A DNA stretch of 64,000 nt from Gari tellinella (Eukaryota; Mollusca; Bivalvia; Cardiida; Psammobiidae), in contig OV277870.1 in the NCBI GenBank assembly GCA_922989275.2, positions 59,049,079-59,113,078 of the forward strand, in the 5' to 3' direction. Within the stretch, counting starts at the first letter, position 1, and each line of letters opens with the position of its first letter. The notes beneath the pieces are model-generated. The model did no database searches, was not told the origin of the DNA, and saw only the letters and a program-made list of their open reading frames with translations. Shown here one piece after another: positions 34,001-44,665 of the stretch. The position numbers and the translations under genes are program-made.

Positions 34001-36520
34001 TGAATACAAAAGTGCAAGGTATTTTTCGAAAACACTTCTGAATAACCAATTCACAGCTGGCTGTGAATTCAAAAGTACAATGCTTTTTTCGAATACACTT
34101 CTGAATAACCAACTCACAGCTGGCTGTGAATTCAAAAGTGCAAAGCTTTTTTCGAATACACTTCTGAATAACCAATTCACAGCTGGCTGTGAATTCAAAA
34201 GGGCAAGGTTATTTTCGAATACACTTCTGAATAACCAATTGACAGCTGGCTGTGAATTCAAAAGTACAATGCTTTTTTCGAATACACTTCTGAATAACCA
34301 ACTCACAGCTGGCTGTGAATTCAAAAGTGCAAAGCTTTTTTCGAATACACTTCTGAATAACCAACTCACAGCTGGCTGTGAATTCAAAAGTGCAAGGTAT
34401 TTTTCAAATACACTTCTGAATAACCAACTCACAGCTGGCTGTTAATTCAAAAGTGCAAGGTCTTTTTCGAATACACTTCTGAATAACCAATTCACAGCTG
34501 GCTGTGAATACAAAAGTGCAATGCTTTTTTCGAATACACTTCTGAATAACCAATTCACAGCTGGCTGTGAATTCAAAAGTACAATGCTTTTTTCGAATAC
34601 ACTTCTGAATAACCAACTCACAGCTGGCTGTCAATTCAAAAGTACAAACCTTTTTTCGAATACACTTCTGAATAACCAATTCACAGCTGGCTGTGAATTC
34701 AAAAGTGCAAGGTATTTTTCGAATACACTTCTGAATAACCAACTCACAGCTGGCTGTGAATTCAAAAGTGCAAAGCTTTTTTCGAATACACTTCTGAATA
34801 ACCAATTCACAGCTGGCTGTGAATTCAAAAGTGCAAGGTCTTTTTCGAATACACTTCTGAATAACCAACTCACAGCTGGCTGTTAATTGAAAAGTGTAAG
34901 GTCTTTTTCGAATACACTTCTGAATAACCAATTCACAGCTGGCTGTGAAATCAAAAGTGCAAGGTATTTTTCGAATACACTTCTGAATAACCAACCCACA
35001 GCTGGCTGTTAATTCAAAAGGGCAAGGTATTTTTCGAATACACTTCTGAATAACCAATTCACAGCTGGCTGTGAATTCAAAAGTACAATGCTTTTTTCGA
35101 ATACACTTCTGAATAACCAACTCACAGCTGGCTGTGAATTCAAAGTGCAAAGCTTTTTTCGAATACACTTCTGAATAACCAATTCACAGCTGGCTGTGAA
35201 TTCAAAAGTGCAAGGTATTTTTCGAATACACTTCTGAATAACCAACTCACAGCTGGCTGTTAATTCAAAAGTGCAAGGTATTTTTCGAATACACTTCTGA
35301 ATAACCAATTCACAGCTGGCTGTGAATTCAAAAGTGCAAGGTATTTTTCGAATACACTTCTGAATAACCAACTCAGAGCTGGCTGTTAATTCAAAAGTGC
35401 AAGGTCTTTTTCGAATACACTTCTGAATAACCAATTCACAGCTGGCTGTGAATTCAAAAGTGCAAGGTATTTTTCGAATACACTTCTGAATAACCAACTC
35501 ACAGCTGGCTGTTAATTCAAAAGTGCAAGGTATTTTTCCAATACACTTCTGAATAACCAATTCACAGCTGGCTGTGAATTCAAAAGTGCAAGGTATTTTT
35601 CGAATACACTTCTGAATAACCAACTCAGAGCTGGCTGTTAATTCAAAAGTGCAAGGTCTTTTTCGAATACACCTCTGAATAACCAATTCACAGCTGGCTG
35701 TGAATTCAAAAGTGCAAGTAATTTGTCGAATACACTTCTGAATAACCAACTCACAGCTGGCTGTTAATTCAAAAGGGCAAGGTATTTTTCGAATACACTT
35801 CTGAATAACCAACCCACAGCTGGCTGTTAATTCAAAAGGGCAAGGTATTTTTCGAATACACTTCTGAATAACCAACTCACAGCTGGCTGTTAATTCAAAA
35901 GTGCAAGGTCTTTTTCGAATACACCTCTGAATAACCAATTCACAGCTGGCTGTGAATTCAAAAGTGCAAGGTATTTTTCGAATACACTTCTGAATAACCA
36001 ACCCACAGCTGGCTGTTAATTCAAAAGGGCAGGTATTTTTCGAATACACTTCTGAATAACCAACCCACAGCTGGTTGTTAATTCAAAAGGGCAAGGTATT
36101 TTTCGAATACACTTCTGAATAACCAACCCACAGCTGGCTGTTAATTCAAAAGGGCAAGGTATTTTTCGAATACACTTCTGAATAACCAACCCACAGCTGG
36201 CTGTTAATTCAAAAGGGCAAGGTATTTTTCGAATACACTTCTGAATAACCAACTCACAGCTGGCTGTTAATTCAAAAGTGCAAGGTCTTTTTCGAATACA
36301 CATCTGAATAACCAATTCACAGCTGGCTGTGAATTCAAAAGTGCAAGTAATTTGTCGAATACACTTCTGAATAACCAACCCACAGCTGGCTGTTAATTCA
36401 AAAGGGCAAGGTATTTTTCGAATACACTTCTGAATAACCAACCCACAGCTGGCTGTTAATTCAAAAGGGCAAGGTATTTTTCGAATACACTTCTGAATAA
36501 CCAACTCACAGCTGGCTGTT
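31016..36520 (-). repeat. 63-bp satellite array, right arm (inverted)
   Basis: About 87 copies of the same 63-bp unit on the minus strand. The innermost (left) units near 31.0-31.8 kb are the most diverged, with deletions near 31530 and 31590. Units toward the outer end are near-identical. A 756-bp block (12 units) around 33.32-33.69 kb recurs at 34.08-34.45 kb. One 568-codon minus-strand frame (31398-33104) spans 27 units. Confidence 0.97.
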
Positions 36521-36625
36521 AGTTCTGATGTATATGTATGCCTGTACGGCGTGTAGCAATTTCCCGAATTCCCGAATACACATCTGAATAACCAACTCAC
36601 AACTAACAGCTAACTTCACAGACCT
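36521..36625 (-). repeat. Right terminal cap of the 25-kb element
   Basis: Inverted copy of 11639-11748: AGTTCTGATGTATATGTATG, TTCCCGAATTCCCGAATAC, AACAGCTAACTTCACAGACC. A few single-base differences are visible. Confidence 0.85.
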
Positions 36626-36634
36626 GTATAATGT
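36626..36634 (+). repeat. Right target-site duplication of the 25-kb element
   Basis: GTATAATGT, identical to 11630-11638. Confidence 0.85.
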
Positions 36635-36856
36635 AGATCTAGTATCACGTTACGGGTATGTTCGATAGACGGGATCAAGTTCTCAAAGTTCAAAGTAGTT
36701 ATATAACAAGGTTACATGAGGTCATGCGCATTCACACTTGAGTGGCTACACCAGTTCAGTTAGCAATATCAGGTTATATACATCAGCAGTTACATTGAAT
36801 ATAGCAATATCGGTTAGTAGTGGAGTGGGTCAAGGGCCTTGGATAAAGAAATAGAT

Positions 36857-37066
36857 TTACGCTTTGCATTCTGGGTATTTTTTTCGTCTGCAAAAATTGT
36901 CGTCTGCTAGTGTTCTAAAATATAACTTTACAAAATTTCTTTTTAAAACAGGGTCAGTATGTCAAAACGTTTGGGTCCTGATGAGACGCCGCGTTACGCG
37001 CCGTCTCATAAGGGTCTAAACTGTTTACAATGGTTATCATGGTTTCAGTGCTAGCATGCTAAGAAT
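36857..37066. mobile_element. Family B-prime MITE, inverted
   Basis: TTACGCTTTGCATTCTGGGT at one end, two GTCTGC boxes (one a complete GTCGTCTGC near 36900), the hairpin TTTGGGTCCTGATGAGACGC with a mismatched apex (GCGTTACGCGCCG), and GTGCTAGCATGCTAAG at the other end. Confidence 0.65.
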
Positions 37067-37331
37067 ACACGTGAATGCACCCTTTGCATGTTGATATAAG
37101 ATATCAAAGGCATGTGAGAGATATCGGCAGTTTTGTTTGAATAATTGACCGTTTTATTTATACACGTGTCCATCTGTTTTGTTTTTACAATTTATAGATA
37201 CAGGTTCGGATCCTGATCAGACGCAGGGTTTGCAAGGACGTAGCAAATCCAGCACGTGTATTGTCTTCGAAAGTTTATCGATTATTGAAAAGAAAGTGCG
37301 AGCGCCGATACATGTAGACATGGAACATTAT

Positions 37332-37590
37332 TTAACCCTTTGCCCCATAGCCGGGTTCAAGTGTTGAACACAGTTGACCTCTTAAAGCAGGTTGAAAGTA
37401 AAGCAAAATGTGCCTTGAGGCGAGTAGCGAGTAACTGGGGCACATTCAAATTACTCTCAGCCTGCTCAAAGCTACCGGCTGCTGGCATATTTTTCTATTA
37501 TAAAATCATTACGGTATAAAAGGGACTATTTTCTTCAGTAGAGAAATAAACTAAAGACGTATAAGGCTTATTTATGAGATAATAGGTTAA
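37332..37590. mobile_element. Family D MITE
   Basis: TTAACCCTTTGCCCCATAGC to GAGATAATAGGTTAA, 259 bp with TTAA at both ends. The hairpin apex is disrupted by GAGTAGCGAGTAACTGGG. Confidence 0.8.
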
Positions 37591-37599
37591 TAAATATTG

Positions 37600-38115
37600 C
37601 AGCTTTATGCAGAACGAAAGAGTATCTGAGACCACTCTAAGAGAGCTTTCTGTCTCAGTTTAGATCTGTATTAAGCAGCCACTTGTCCGTACTTCTTCAA
37701 TGATCTGTTGCTAAGCAAAAAGACTGGCTGTTAATTTGCAGTTATATCACATGTGCAAGACGTGGTGAGCAAATGAAAACTCTTTAATCGTTCTTCGCTT
37801 TTCATTTGCATGAATTGGTACAGCAATTGACGTCATTCAGGCACGGGCATATCCTTTTAAATTCCACAAAAGTGCAATGAAATGTCGTCTGCTTAAAAAC
37901 TGCCGATTAACGATTGCGCTAAAATTTAAAAAAAAAAAAATAAAAAATAATGAAATTTGGACAAAAATCCGACCCGATATTAAATAGTGTAGATGCAGAT
38001 CAGACGTTACACTAAGCCGGTTTGGTGTTGTGGTTTTCGTTTCCTGAAACTTTTATAGTCTGCAGTGTGTGAAAATAGAACAACAACATGTCTGGTTCAC
38101 CTGTACTATAGCGAA
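37600..38115. other. No gene; isolated GTCGTCTGC box
   Basis: Unassigned sequence with GTCGTCTGCTTAAAAACTG near 37883, an A-rich stretch near 37927-37950 and a GATCAGACG fragment near 37998. Confidence 0.4.
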
Positions 38116-38135
38116 GTACTACAGTGGAGAAGTCG

Positions 38136-38372
38136 TTAGTTTTTCCCTCATAGCCCTTTTCTAGTTTTGAAGTCTGGCGACGACTTAAAGCAGGTTGAAA
38201 GTAAACTTGAATGCGCCTTAAGGCGCATTCTGCTTTACTTTCAGCCTGTTTTAAGCTAAATTCTGCAAGAATATAGAAACTATTTATTTTGGTTCATATA
38301 ATTGTAACTATTTCTTTCAGTGGAGGAATAAGTTAAAGACGTACACATAAGTATGTATGGGAGTGTGGGTTA
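38136..38372. mobile_element. Family D MITE next to a family A end fragment
   Basis: GCGCCTTAAGGCGCATTCTG hairpin with ends TTAGTTTTTCCCTCATAGC and TATGGGAGTGTGGGTTAT. A 14-bp family A terminus (TACAGTGGAGAAGT) precedes it at 38119-38132, suggesting insertion into or loss of a family A copy. Confidence 0.7.
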
Positions 38373-38448
38373 TGTAGAACTAAACGTAAACTCAGTGCAT
38401 TAAAATGTACCGTACATGTAACGAAAATGTTTCGAAATTTCTGGTCGG

Positions 38449-38512
38449 CGCCATATGACCATTTCATGTGTCGCGGTGCAGTAAAACCCAACTCAATCAA
38501 TCAATCGAAATT
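38449..38512 (+). mobile_element. SINE-like 3' segment
   Basis: GGCGCCATATGACCATTTCA, GTGTCGCGGTGCAGTAAAAC and CCAACTCAATCAATCAATC. It is the inverted counterpart of 26922-26992. Confidence 0.65.
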
Positions 38513-38577
38513 TCTGACAATTCATTTCTGAGAGGCAAACAGTTTTGGAACATGGCCATAAACGTGTTATTTTCGAG

Positions 38578-38600
38578 AGAGAGGGGGGGGGGGGGGGCTA
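38578..38600 (+). repeat. GA/G homopolymer tract
   Basis: GAGAGAGG followed by a run of about 15 G residues. Confidence 0.7.
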
Positions 38601-38619
38601 GGAGGGTTAACGTTTTTCG

Positions 38620-39600
38620 GCGGAGCTGACTGTTTTCTATTTAGACACACTTTATATTTGGCCACACATTTCAACCAATAATAATTGATCAGAAATTTAG
38701 AATTAAGAGCACCTGTTGAAACTGAATAGTCTGATTGGATAGTAGCCAGGGCTCCAGATAAGGGAATTGTTTCAAAACTTAAAATCTTTATTTGTGCATT
38801 AAACCCTGTGGTGTGACTATACATATTAATTGTCTCTTCAAGACAATCAAAATGAGTGGTAATACCATAGGGTTTGGTGCTAAAAGAGGTGAAAAAATGT
38901 GATTTGTTTAGTTTACTCACTCTTATCTGGAGCCCTGTAGGCTGGTTTATGTCCCATTACAGTTTTACATGATGTGGACTGTGGGTGTAAAATTTAGAGA
39001 TACAGGCTGGCTGTTTACTACACTTAGGCACTGTTGACAAAATTATGCTATGATCTGAAATCTATTTATAGATATACAGAGGAAGCTAGGTGTTTCGTAA
39101 TTGTTTACAACCAATTTGTTTTAATTGTTAACTATTTGTACACATTTGCCATACATTAAAAGCAATATTTTATATATGAATAGACTCAAGTGAGTTAAAC
39201 ACAATGTGTTGTTTCATCATTATTTACAAGAGTGAAGTACAGTAGATTGTTGTATCTGTACATTTGTGTATGCTATAGTTTGTTTCAAGAAACTCTATGA
39301 ATGGAACAATAGATTAATGTGAGGATCTCCTACCAGTAGCTAGGATATGAGTTAAATTATTGTTTTGTTTTGCATTTCTGTACATGATAGTTTTGCATTT
39401 TAAATAAAAGTTACTGTTTCAATTGAATACTTGTATTTTTTGCTTTTCAATCCAAGATATATATTCTTTGAAAACCTCAATTTAATTCAATTTTGCACAC
39501 CCATCTATATAGCCTTAGTTCAACCACTCATTCCGCTGAATATCTTTTTTAAAGATATTTCTTGTTTACCATAACAGTGAAACAATTAGGATAATTGTGG
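38620..39600 (+). repeat. Dispersed repeat L interrupted by family J and other DNA
   Basis: The first part (GCGGAGCTGAC .. AACCAATAATAATTGATCAG .. AAGAGCACCTGTTG) and the last part (AAATAAAAGTTACTGTTTC .. CCACTCATTCCGCTG) together match 9990-10280. The middle ~650 bp is extra and starts with the family J element. Confidence 0.7.
38757..38938. mobile_element. Family J inverted-repeat MITE
   Basis: AGGGCTCCAGATAAGGGAAT at left and CTTATCTGGAGCCCT at right; a shorter inner palindrome (ATTGTCTCTTCAAGACAAT) sits near 38830. Related to 22575-22783. Confidence 0.7.
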
Positions 39601-39642
39601 ATAACGACTTGTTCAGACACTGATAAGCGTGTTATAACAGGG

Positions 39643-40050
39643 TTAATCCATTACCCCATAAATACGCCAGTTTACTCCTTTAATTTATTCCTTCATCGAA
39701 GATAATATTTCCACTTTATATATATATATATCATCTTTTATTCCACCAAATTGATGAGTACATGGGTAAACAAACAAAACAGTACATGACTAAATAGATA
39801 CATGAGAATACAAGAGAAGTACACAAGCATGAGAACAGGTTAGTATAATACAATACAAACAGAGCTAGTGGTAATGCAAAGGGAGGAAATTGTTGGATGC
39901 ATATGTAAAACAGACAAATAGTTTCTATTTTCCAAGTAGTTTTTCAGCATGCTGTAAGTACAACAGAGTGCGCCTTACATGTACTTTCAACCTGCTTAAA
40001 GTGTTCACCTATTTTTAAAACTAGAAACAGGCTATCCAGTAACGGGTTAA
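39643..40050. mobile_element. Family D MITE with internal insertion
   Basis: TTAATCCATTACCCCATAAA at left, CAGTAACGGGTTAA at right. A (TA)n run and about 160 bp of AGTACATG/ACAAACA-rich sequence separate the left part from the eroded hairpin. Confidence 0.65.
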
Positions 40051-40161
40051 AAACGTTTTACGCGAACGTCGTTTTAGTAGTTATAGTATTACTTGAACAT
40101 TACGTCTTGCATAACATTTAAAATCGTCATATAAATGACTAGACGATGTAGTATGATTTTA

Positions 40162-40408
40162 CAGTGGAGAATCTGTTATTCTTTCCCGATAAACGCGTTT
40201 ACGCTAAAACTATTTTTTCTTTTACAAACAGTTTGGAGCCAGATCAGACGCCGGGTAACCCGGCGTCTGATCTGGCTCCAAACTGTTTGCCACCAATATA
40301 AATATGAGTTATCAGAATTGTCCCCAAATTGTTCTTTTCTACGTGTTAGTACTATGCGTTTGCGTTTCGTTTGCGTTTAAACGGGAAAGAATAACAGATT
40401 ATCCACTG
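40162..40408 (-). mobile_element. Family A MITE, full length
   Basis: TA-flanked (40160-40161, 40409-40410). The palindrome is perfect, with apex GCCGGGTAACCCGGC and GATCTGGCTCC on both sides. The subfamily spacer TATTTTTTCTTTTACAAACAG is shared with 47468-47714. Confidence 0.9.
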
Positions 40409-40595
40409 TAACTGTCATTTTGACTTGGTTGAGATCCCGACCAAAGGCAATACTACTCGACGCAATAGTTATTGTGTTGCCTAATCTAGAAATATCTGCT
40501 ACATGTAACCAATGACTCCATGAATACGCATTTTTCTCCTTCGATTTATTCCTCCGGAGAAGAAAAAGTTCCATATACGGCCATGAATATGTACT

Positions 40596-41045
40596 TTTAT
40601 CCATTACCCCATAGCTTCTTTGCAGCTTTGAAGACAGAAGACCCCCTTAATGCAGGTTGAATGCAAAGCAGAATGCGCCTTAACCCATTACTCCATAGCC
40701 TCTTTTTGAAGAAACGTAGCCCCTAAGGCACATTCTGCTTTACTTTTAGCCTGCTTTAAGCTACCTACTTATAGGATTAATTTTTCTTACGGTACACATT
40801 CATAAGTGTACAAAGAATAACTACATGTATTTCATGCAATGAAGGAATAAATAAGAGGCGTAAAAAGGCGTATTTATGGGGTAATGGGTTAAGGCGCATT
40901 TGATTTACTTTCAACCTGCTTTAAGCTATCATCTGATAGGATTTTTATGGTACAAATTCATGACAGAATAAGTTTGAAAAATATTGTTTAAGTGTAAGAA
41001 TAGATTAGAGGCGTTAAAAGTCGTATTTATCGGATAATGGGTTAA
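40596..41045. mobile_element. Family D, middle nested copy
   Basis: Left part 40596-40683 (CCATTACCCCATAGCTTC to AGCAGAATGCGCCTTAA), right part 40889-41045 (TTAAGGCGCATTTGATTTAC to GGATAATGGGTTAA). The hairpin of this copy is split at its TTAA apex by the third. Confidence 0.85.
40680..40892. mobile_element. Family D, innermost nested copy
   Basis: 213 bp, TTAACCCATTACTCCATAGC to ATGGGGTAATGGGTTAA. Its TTAA flanks are the duplicated apex of the host hairpin. One side of its own hairpin has decayed (CCCCTAAGGCACATTCTGC). Confidence 0.9.
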
Positions 41046-41181
41046 GAAATATTTTCTATATCTGAGCAGATGATAGCTTAAAGTAAATCCCTAGGCGCAT
41101 TCTGCTTTACTTTCAAGCTGCTTTAAGTACATGACCACCTGTTCTCTTAACTAGAAACAGGTTAATGGGGTAACGGGTTAA

Positions 41182-41500
41182 GTTGTGTCAAAGATAAATG
41201 CAATGTAGATGGTTCAAGGCCACTGGGTTCATTAACAATTCTTATATGTAGATGTAAGTTGGTATACGTGCAAAACTGTCTAGACTTTTTTATGAATCCA
41301 GGACAGAATATTTTTGGATGAGAAGGTCGACCTAACAAACAGACAAATAATAAATTTACTGCGACCTCAACCCACTTACACGTAACACAGATAGTTTTAA
41401 CAGATACAACCCTTGCAATAAGTACACTAGGTAATGTAAAACCAAAACTCTCAACTAAATAGTCAAAAGTGGACCAGACTGTTTTTGAAACTTTAATTGT
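41182..41500. other. No feature recognised
   Basis: Unassigned sequence without a repeat-family match. Confidence 0.4.
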
Positions 41501-41504
41501 TAAT

Positions 41505-41758
41505 TTAACCCTTTATACCCAATAAGCTGTTTATAACATTAAAGACAATTGATCATATAAAGCAGGTTGAAAGTAAAGCAGAATGTGCCTTAGGGCACAT
41601 TCTGCCTTATTTTCAGCCTGCTTTAAACTACGATCTGCTAGGCTATATACAATATTAGTTATGGTAATTGTTCTTGAGGGTATAAACTGGAACTATTTTC
41701 TTCAGTGGAGTTATAAATAAAACACGCTAAAAGTCGCTTCTATGGGGGAAAGGGTTAA
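41505..41758. mobile_element. Family D MITE
   Basis: TTAACCCTTTATACCCAATA to TATGGGGGAAAGGGTTAA, TTAA at both ends. The hairpin is AGCAGAATGTGCCTTAGGGC with its inverted arm. Confidence 0.85.
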
Positions 41759-41914
41759 ATTAAAGGCTCAAGGGCGAATGAGTTCATCTACTACTACAAC
41801 TAACTATCGTTGTAAAGTACAGGGGATTCTTAACTCATTTCTCCCAGAAACTGTCAATGGACACGTTTTCGGTTCCAATTTAGAATTGTCGATTTTTTTA
41901 CTACATTGTATTTA

Positions 41915-42060
41915 CAGTGAAGAAAACGTTATTTTTTTCCCAATAAACGCGTTTACGAAATAAAACTATTATTTCCATTGCAAACAGTTTTGAGTCAGAT
42001 CAGACGCCGGGTAACCCTTCTTAGTCATCAGGGTCTACATTGTTTGCCAATGTGCACTTT
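41915..42060 (-). mobile_element. Chimera of family A left half and B-prime-type right half
   Basis: Begins as family A after TA (CAGTGAAGAAAACG .. AACAGTTTTGAGTCAGATCA, GACGCCGGGTAACCC). It then switches to CATCAGGGTCTACATTGTTT and GCCAATGTGCACTTTAGTAG, the right side of the copy at 61.4 kb. The junction lies at the hairpin apex. Confidence 0.65.
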
Positions 42061-42074
42061 AGTAGAAACTAGGC

Positions 42075-42325
42075 TTAACCCATTACCCCATAAATACGCC
42101 TTTTTACGCCTTTACTTATTTGCTCAACTGAAGAAAATAATTCCACTTTATTGAGTTATGATTTTGCACCATTGGACATTTTTTCTACATCCTAATTGAT
42201 AGTGGCTAAAAGCAGACTGAAAGTAAAGCAGAAAGCGCCCTAAGGCGCATTCTGCTTTACTTTCGACCTGCTTTAAGTGGGCGCCTATCTTCAATACTTA
42301 ACACAGGCTATAGGGTAATGGTTAA
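42075..42325. mobile_element. Family D MITE, full length
   Basis: TTAACCCATTACCCCATAAA to TATAGGGTAATGGTTAA. The hairpin is AGCAGAAAGCGCCCTAAGGC with its complementary arm. Confidence 0.85.
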
Positions 42326-42654
42326 ATAGGTAAATGGGTTATGCAGGCCAGTAGATGCAGTTAAATTTCAGGATATTTTGCTCTACTTTCATAGCTAACA
42401 AGGTCACATATTTCAAACATGCCATATTTTAAATGAACTTAACACATAGGGACCCGACACGATTGAGTTTTGATAGAAAACAATTGTCAGAAGGTATATA
42501 TAGTCTAGTTTTTTTCACAATTCGTTTTTTTTTGCCATATTTTGACAATCACTGCATCGCCACACATAAAATAGCCACATGGCACCGTGAAAATGCATAG
42601 TTATGGTGTAATGGGTAAAAATAAAGAAGAGTTGGAAACGGGATCAAAGTTTTG

Positions 42655-42714
42655 TCCGGTTTAGAGAGAATTCCGGTATTTAGAGGTTCCGGTTTAGAGG
42701 GGTTCCACTGTATG
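42655..42714 (-). mobile_element. Mariner-like terminal fragment
   Basis: On the minus strand CAGTGGAACCCCTCTAAACC after TA, then repeated TCTAAA..CCGGA motifs. This is a typical Tc1/mariner terminus with no body. Confidence 0.5.
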
Positions 42715-42949
42715 TGTAAATTCGATCAACGAGTTTGTAGAAAAGAAGAATCCAATACATGTACGTGTAAGGTAAACACTGTATTAAAAGCTAAATTGTT
42801 TCTTTAAAGAAAGAAATTATATTATATAAGCATATGGCACTGAACAATAGTTCGTTTTATACAGCGAGCTTTGAATTATCGTTGGCTTATAATAGCAATA
42901 TCAACATTATAGATCGTATGAACATCTTTATAACATGCATCTTCAAAAA

Positions 42950-43000
42950 TGTATGCTTAAGTCAAAATAAAACATCTGTTCTGTTCTGTTCTGTTCAAAG
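42950..43000 (+). mobile_element. Probable retroposon 3' tail (TTCTG)n
   Basis: AAAATAAAACATC followed by four TGTTC units, with AATAAA-like context. Confidence 0.45.
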
Positions 43001-43004
43001 AGTA

Positions 43005-44245
43005 TATCATAATGAGCATCTGTATTACGATCAAAGAGTATATTAAATAATGAGCATCTGTATTACGATCACAGCATCTGTATTACGATCAAAGAGTAGA
43101 TAATAATGAGCATCTGTATTACGATCAAAGAGTAGATCATAATGAGCATCTGTATTACGATAAAAGAGTAGATCATAATGAGCATCTGTATTACGATCAA
43201 AGAGTGTGTTAAATAATGAGCATCTGTATTACGATCAAAGAGTAGATAATAATGAGCATCTGTATTACGATCAAAGAGTAGATAATAATGAGCATCTGTT
43301 TTATGATCAAAGAGTAGATCATAATGGGTACCTGTATTATGAACAAAAGGGTAGATCATTATGAGCATCTTTATTATGGGCAATGAGTGGATCACAATGA
43401 GTATCTGTACTATGGTCAAAGAGCAGATGATGGTTATGGACATCTGTATTATGGTCAAAGAGCAGATCGTAGTTATGGACATCTGTATTATGGTCAAAGG
43501 GAATATCATGATTAAGGCTATATGTATTTTTGTCAAAGAGTAGATAATGATTATGGACATCTGTATTTTGGCAAAAGAGGAGATCATAATTATAAACATC
43601 AGTTTTAGGGTAACAGAGATGATCATAATTATGAACAACGGTTTTATTGACAAAGAGTAGATCATGATTCTGGACATATGTAGTTTTATTAAAGAGGAGA
43701 TCATAATTGTGAAGATTGGTACCATGGTCAAAGAGTAGAATATGATTATGGACATCTTTATTATGGCCAAAGAGTAGATCATGATTCTGAACATCTGTAT
43801 TGTAGCCAAAGAGGAGATTATAATTATGAACATCTGTATTATGTTAAAAGAGGAGTTTGTTAATATGAACATCGGCATCATTGACAAAGAGTAGATCCTG
43901 GTTATGGGTATCTGTATTATGTTAAAAGAGGAGTTTGTTAATATGAACATCGGTATCATTGACAAAGAGTAGATCCTGGTTATGGGCATCTGTATTATGT
44001 TAAAAGAGGAGTTTGTTAAAATGAACATCGTAATCACTGACAAAGAGTAGATTAGATTATGGACATTTGTATTATGGACAAAGAGAAGATCATTATTATG
44101 AACATCGGTATCATGGCCATAGAGTAGATCATGATTATTGACATCATTATTATGGCCAAAGAGTAGATCATAATTATAAATATCTGTTTATGGTCAAAGA
44201 GGAGATCGTAGTTATGGACATCTTTATTATGGCCAAAGGTGGCGT
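43005..44245 (+). repeat. 36-bp minisatellite
   Basis: About 34 units of GATCAAAGAGTAGATAATAA plus TGAGCATCTGTATTAC. The left end is homogeneous, with units diverging rightward (TTATGGACATCTGTATTATG). Because the unit is 12 codons, a 324-codon minus-strand frame (43069-44043) stays open and encodes Ile/Met/Ser-rich 12-residue repeats. I treat this as a by-product. Confidence 0.9.
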
Positions 44246-44585
44246 CCCGCGCCATGCAGCGCTTGTTGGCGAACAGGTTTATGATATTGATATTTCACTT
44301 TCACCTATTTAATGGCTTTATTACACTTCCACAGGCGGTTGTTTGTGATAAAGAGGTTTTACTGTAAAAACTCTGTATCAAAATATAAATGAAATTACAT
44401 CAATCTCAATGAAAGCCAAGGTCGTAGGTGGGTTCGGGTGTACTCGTGCATCATAAACTTGTCGACAAAATTATGTTAAGTCATTCATCCCTGATACATG
44501 TACTTGAATTTAAAGAGACTGATATAAGTATCCAGTTTCCAATTAGATATACATTTGTAGTCCATCTTTGATAATTCGTTTATTG
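44246..44585. other. No gene; family K end fragment
   Basis: Contains AAAGAGGTTTTACTG before TA near 44350-44366, resembling a family K right end. Otherwise unassigned. Confidence 0.4.
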
Positions 44586-44589
44586 AGAA

Positions 44590-44665
44590 CAGACAAACAG
44601 TGCATAGCATAATAAGAGGGTTCGTGGGTCTACACTATTTGCATACAGGACAAGTGTACTACTCA
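44590..44665. repeat. Family G hairpin, degenerate
   Basis: GACAAACAGTGCATAGCATA, AGAGGGTTCGTGGGTCTACA and ATTTGCATACAGGACAAGTG match family G arms and flank. Confidence 0.55.

Larger units (their letters stand above)
11639..36625. mobile_element. Giant foldback-type transposon with satellite inverted repeats
   Basis: A 24,987-bp unit. Both ends read AGGTCTGTGAAGTTAGCTGT inward, and the match extends over a terminal cap of about 105-110 bp with only a few mismatches. Each cap leads into a 63-bp satellite array; the arrays run in opposite directions. A perfect 9-bp direct repeat abuts both termini. Drosophila FB and sea-urchin TU elements also have long inverted repeats made of tandem units, but with much shorter units and total length. 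No transposase is visible in the 9.4-kb interior, so it is presumably non-autonomous. The interior contains older elements, Pol III-like units, and tandem repeats. Alternative: two satellites brought together by inversion, which would not explain the exact duplication. Confidence 0.8.
40505..41181. mobile_element. Family D, outermost of three nested copies
   Basis: Left part 40505-40595 (GTAACCAATGACTCCATGAA, TTTATTCCTCCGGAGAAG) and right part 41046-41181 (GAAATATTTTCTATATCTGA .. TAATGGGGTAACGGGTTAA) together make one element interrupted by a second. Confidence 0.75.

Noticed and set aside
31016..36520. CRISPR array
   Set aside because: Units are contiguous near-identical 63-mers with no repeat/spacer alternation, and the DNA is eukaryotic.
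11639..36625. Inverted arrays as an assembly artefact
   Set aside because: The caps differ by a few bases, array lengths and higher-order blocks differ, and the 9-bp duplication abuts both ends, all of which argue for a real insertion. Long reads would still be decisive.
43069..44043. 324-codon Ile/Met-rich frame as a membrane protein
   Set aside because: It is exactly coextensive with the 36-bp minisatellite.
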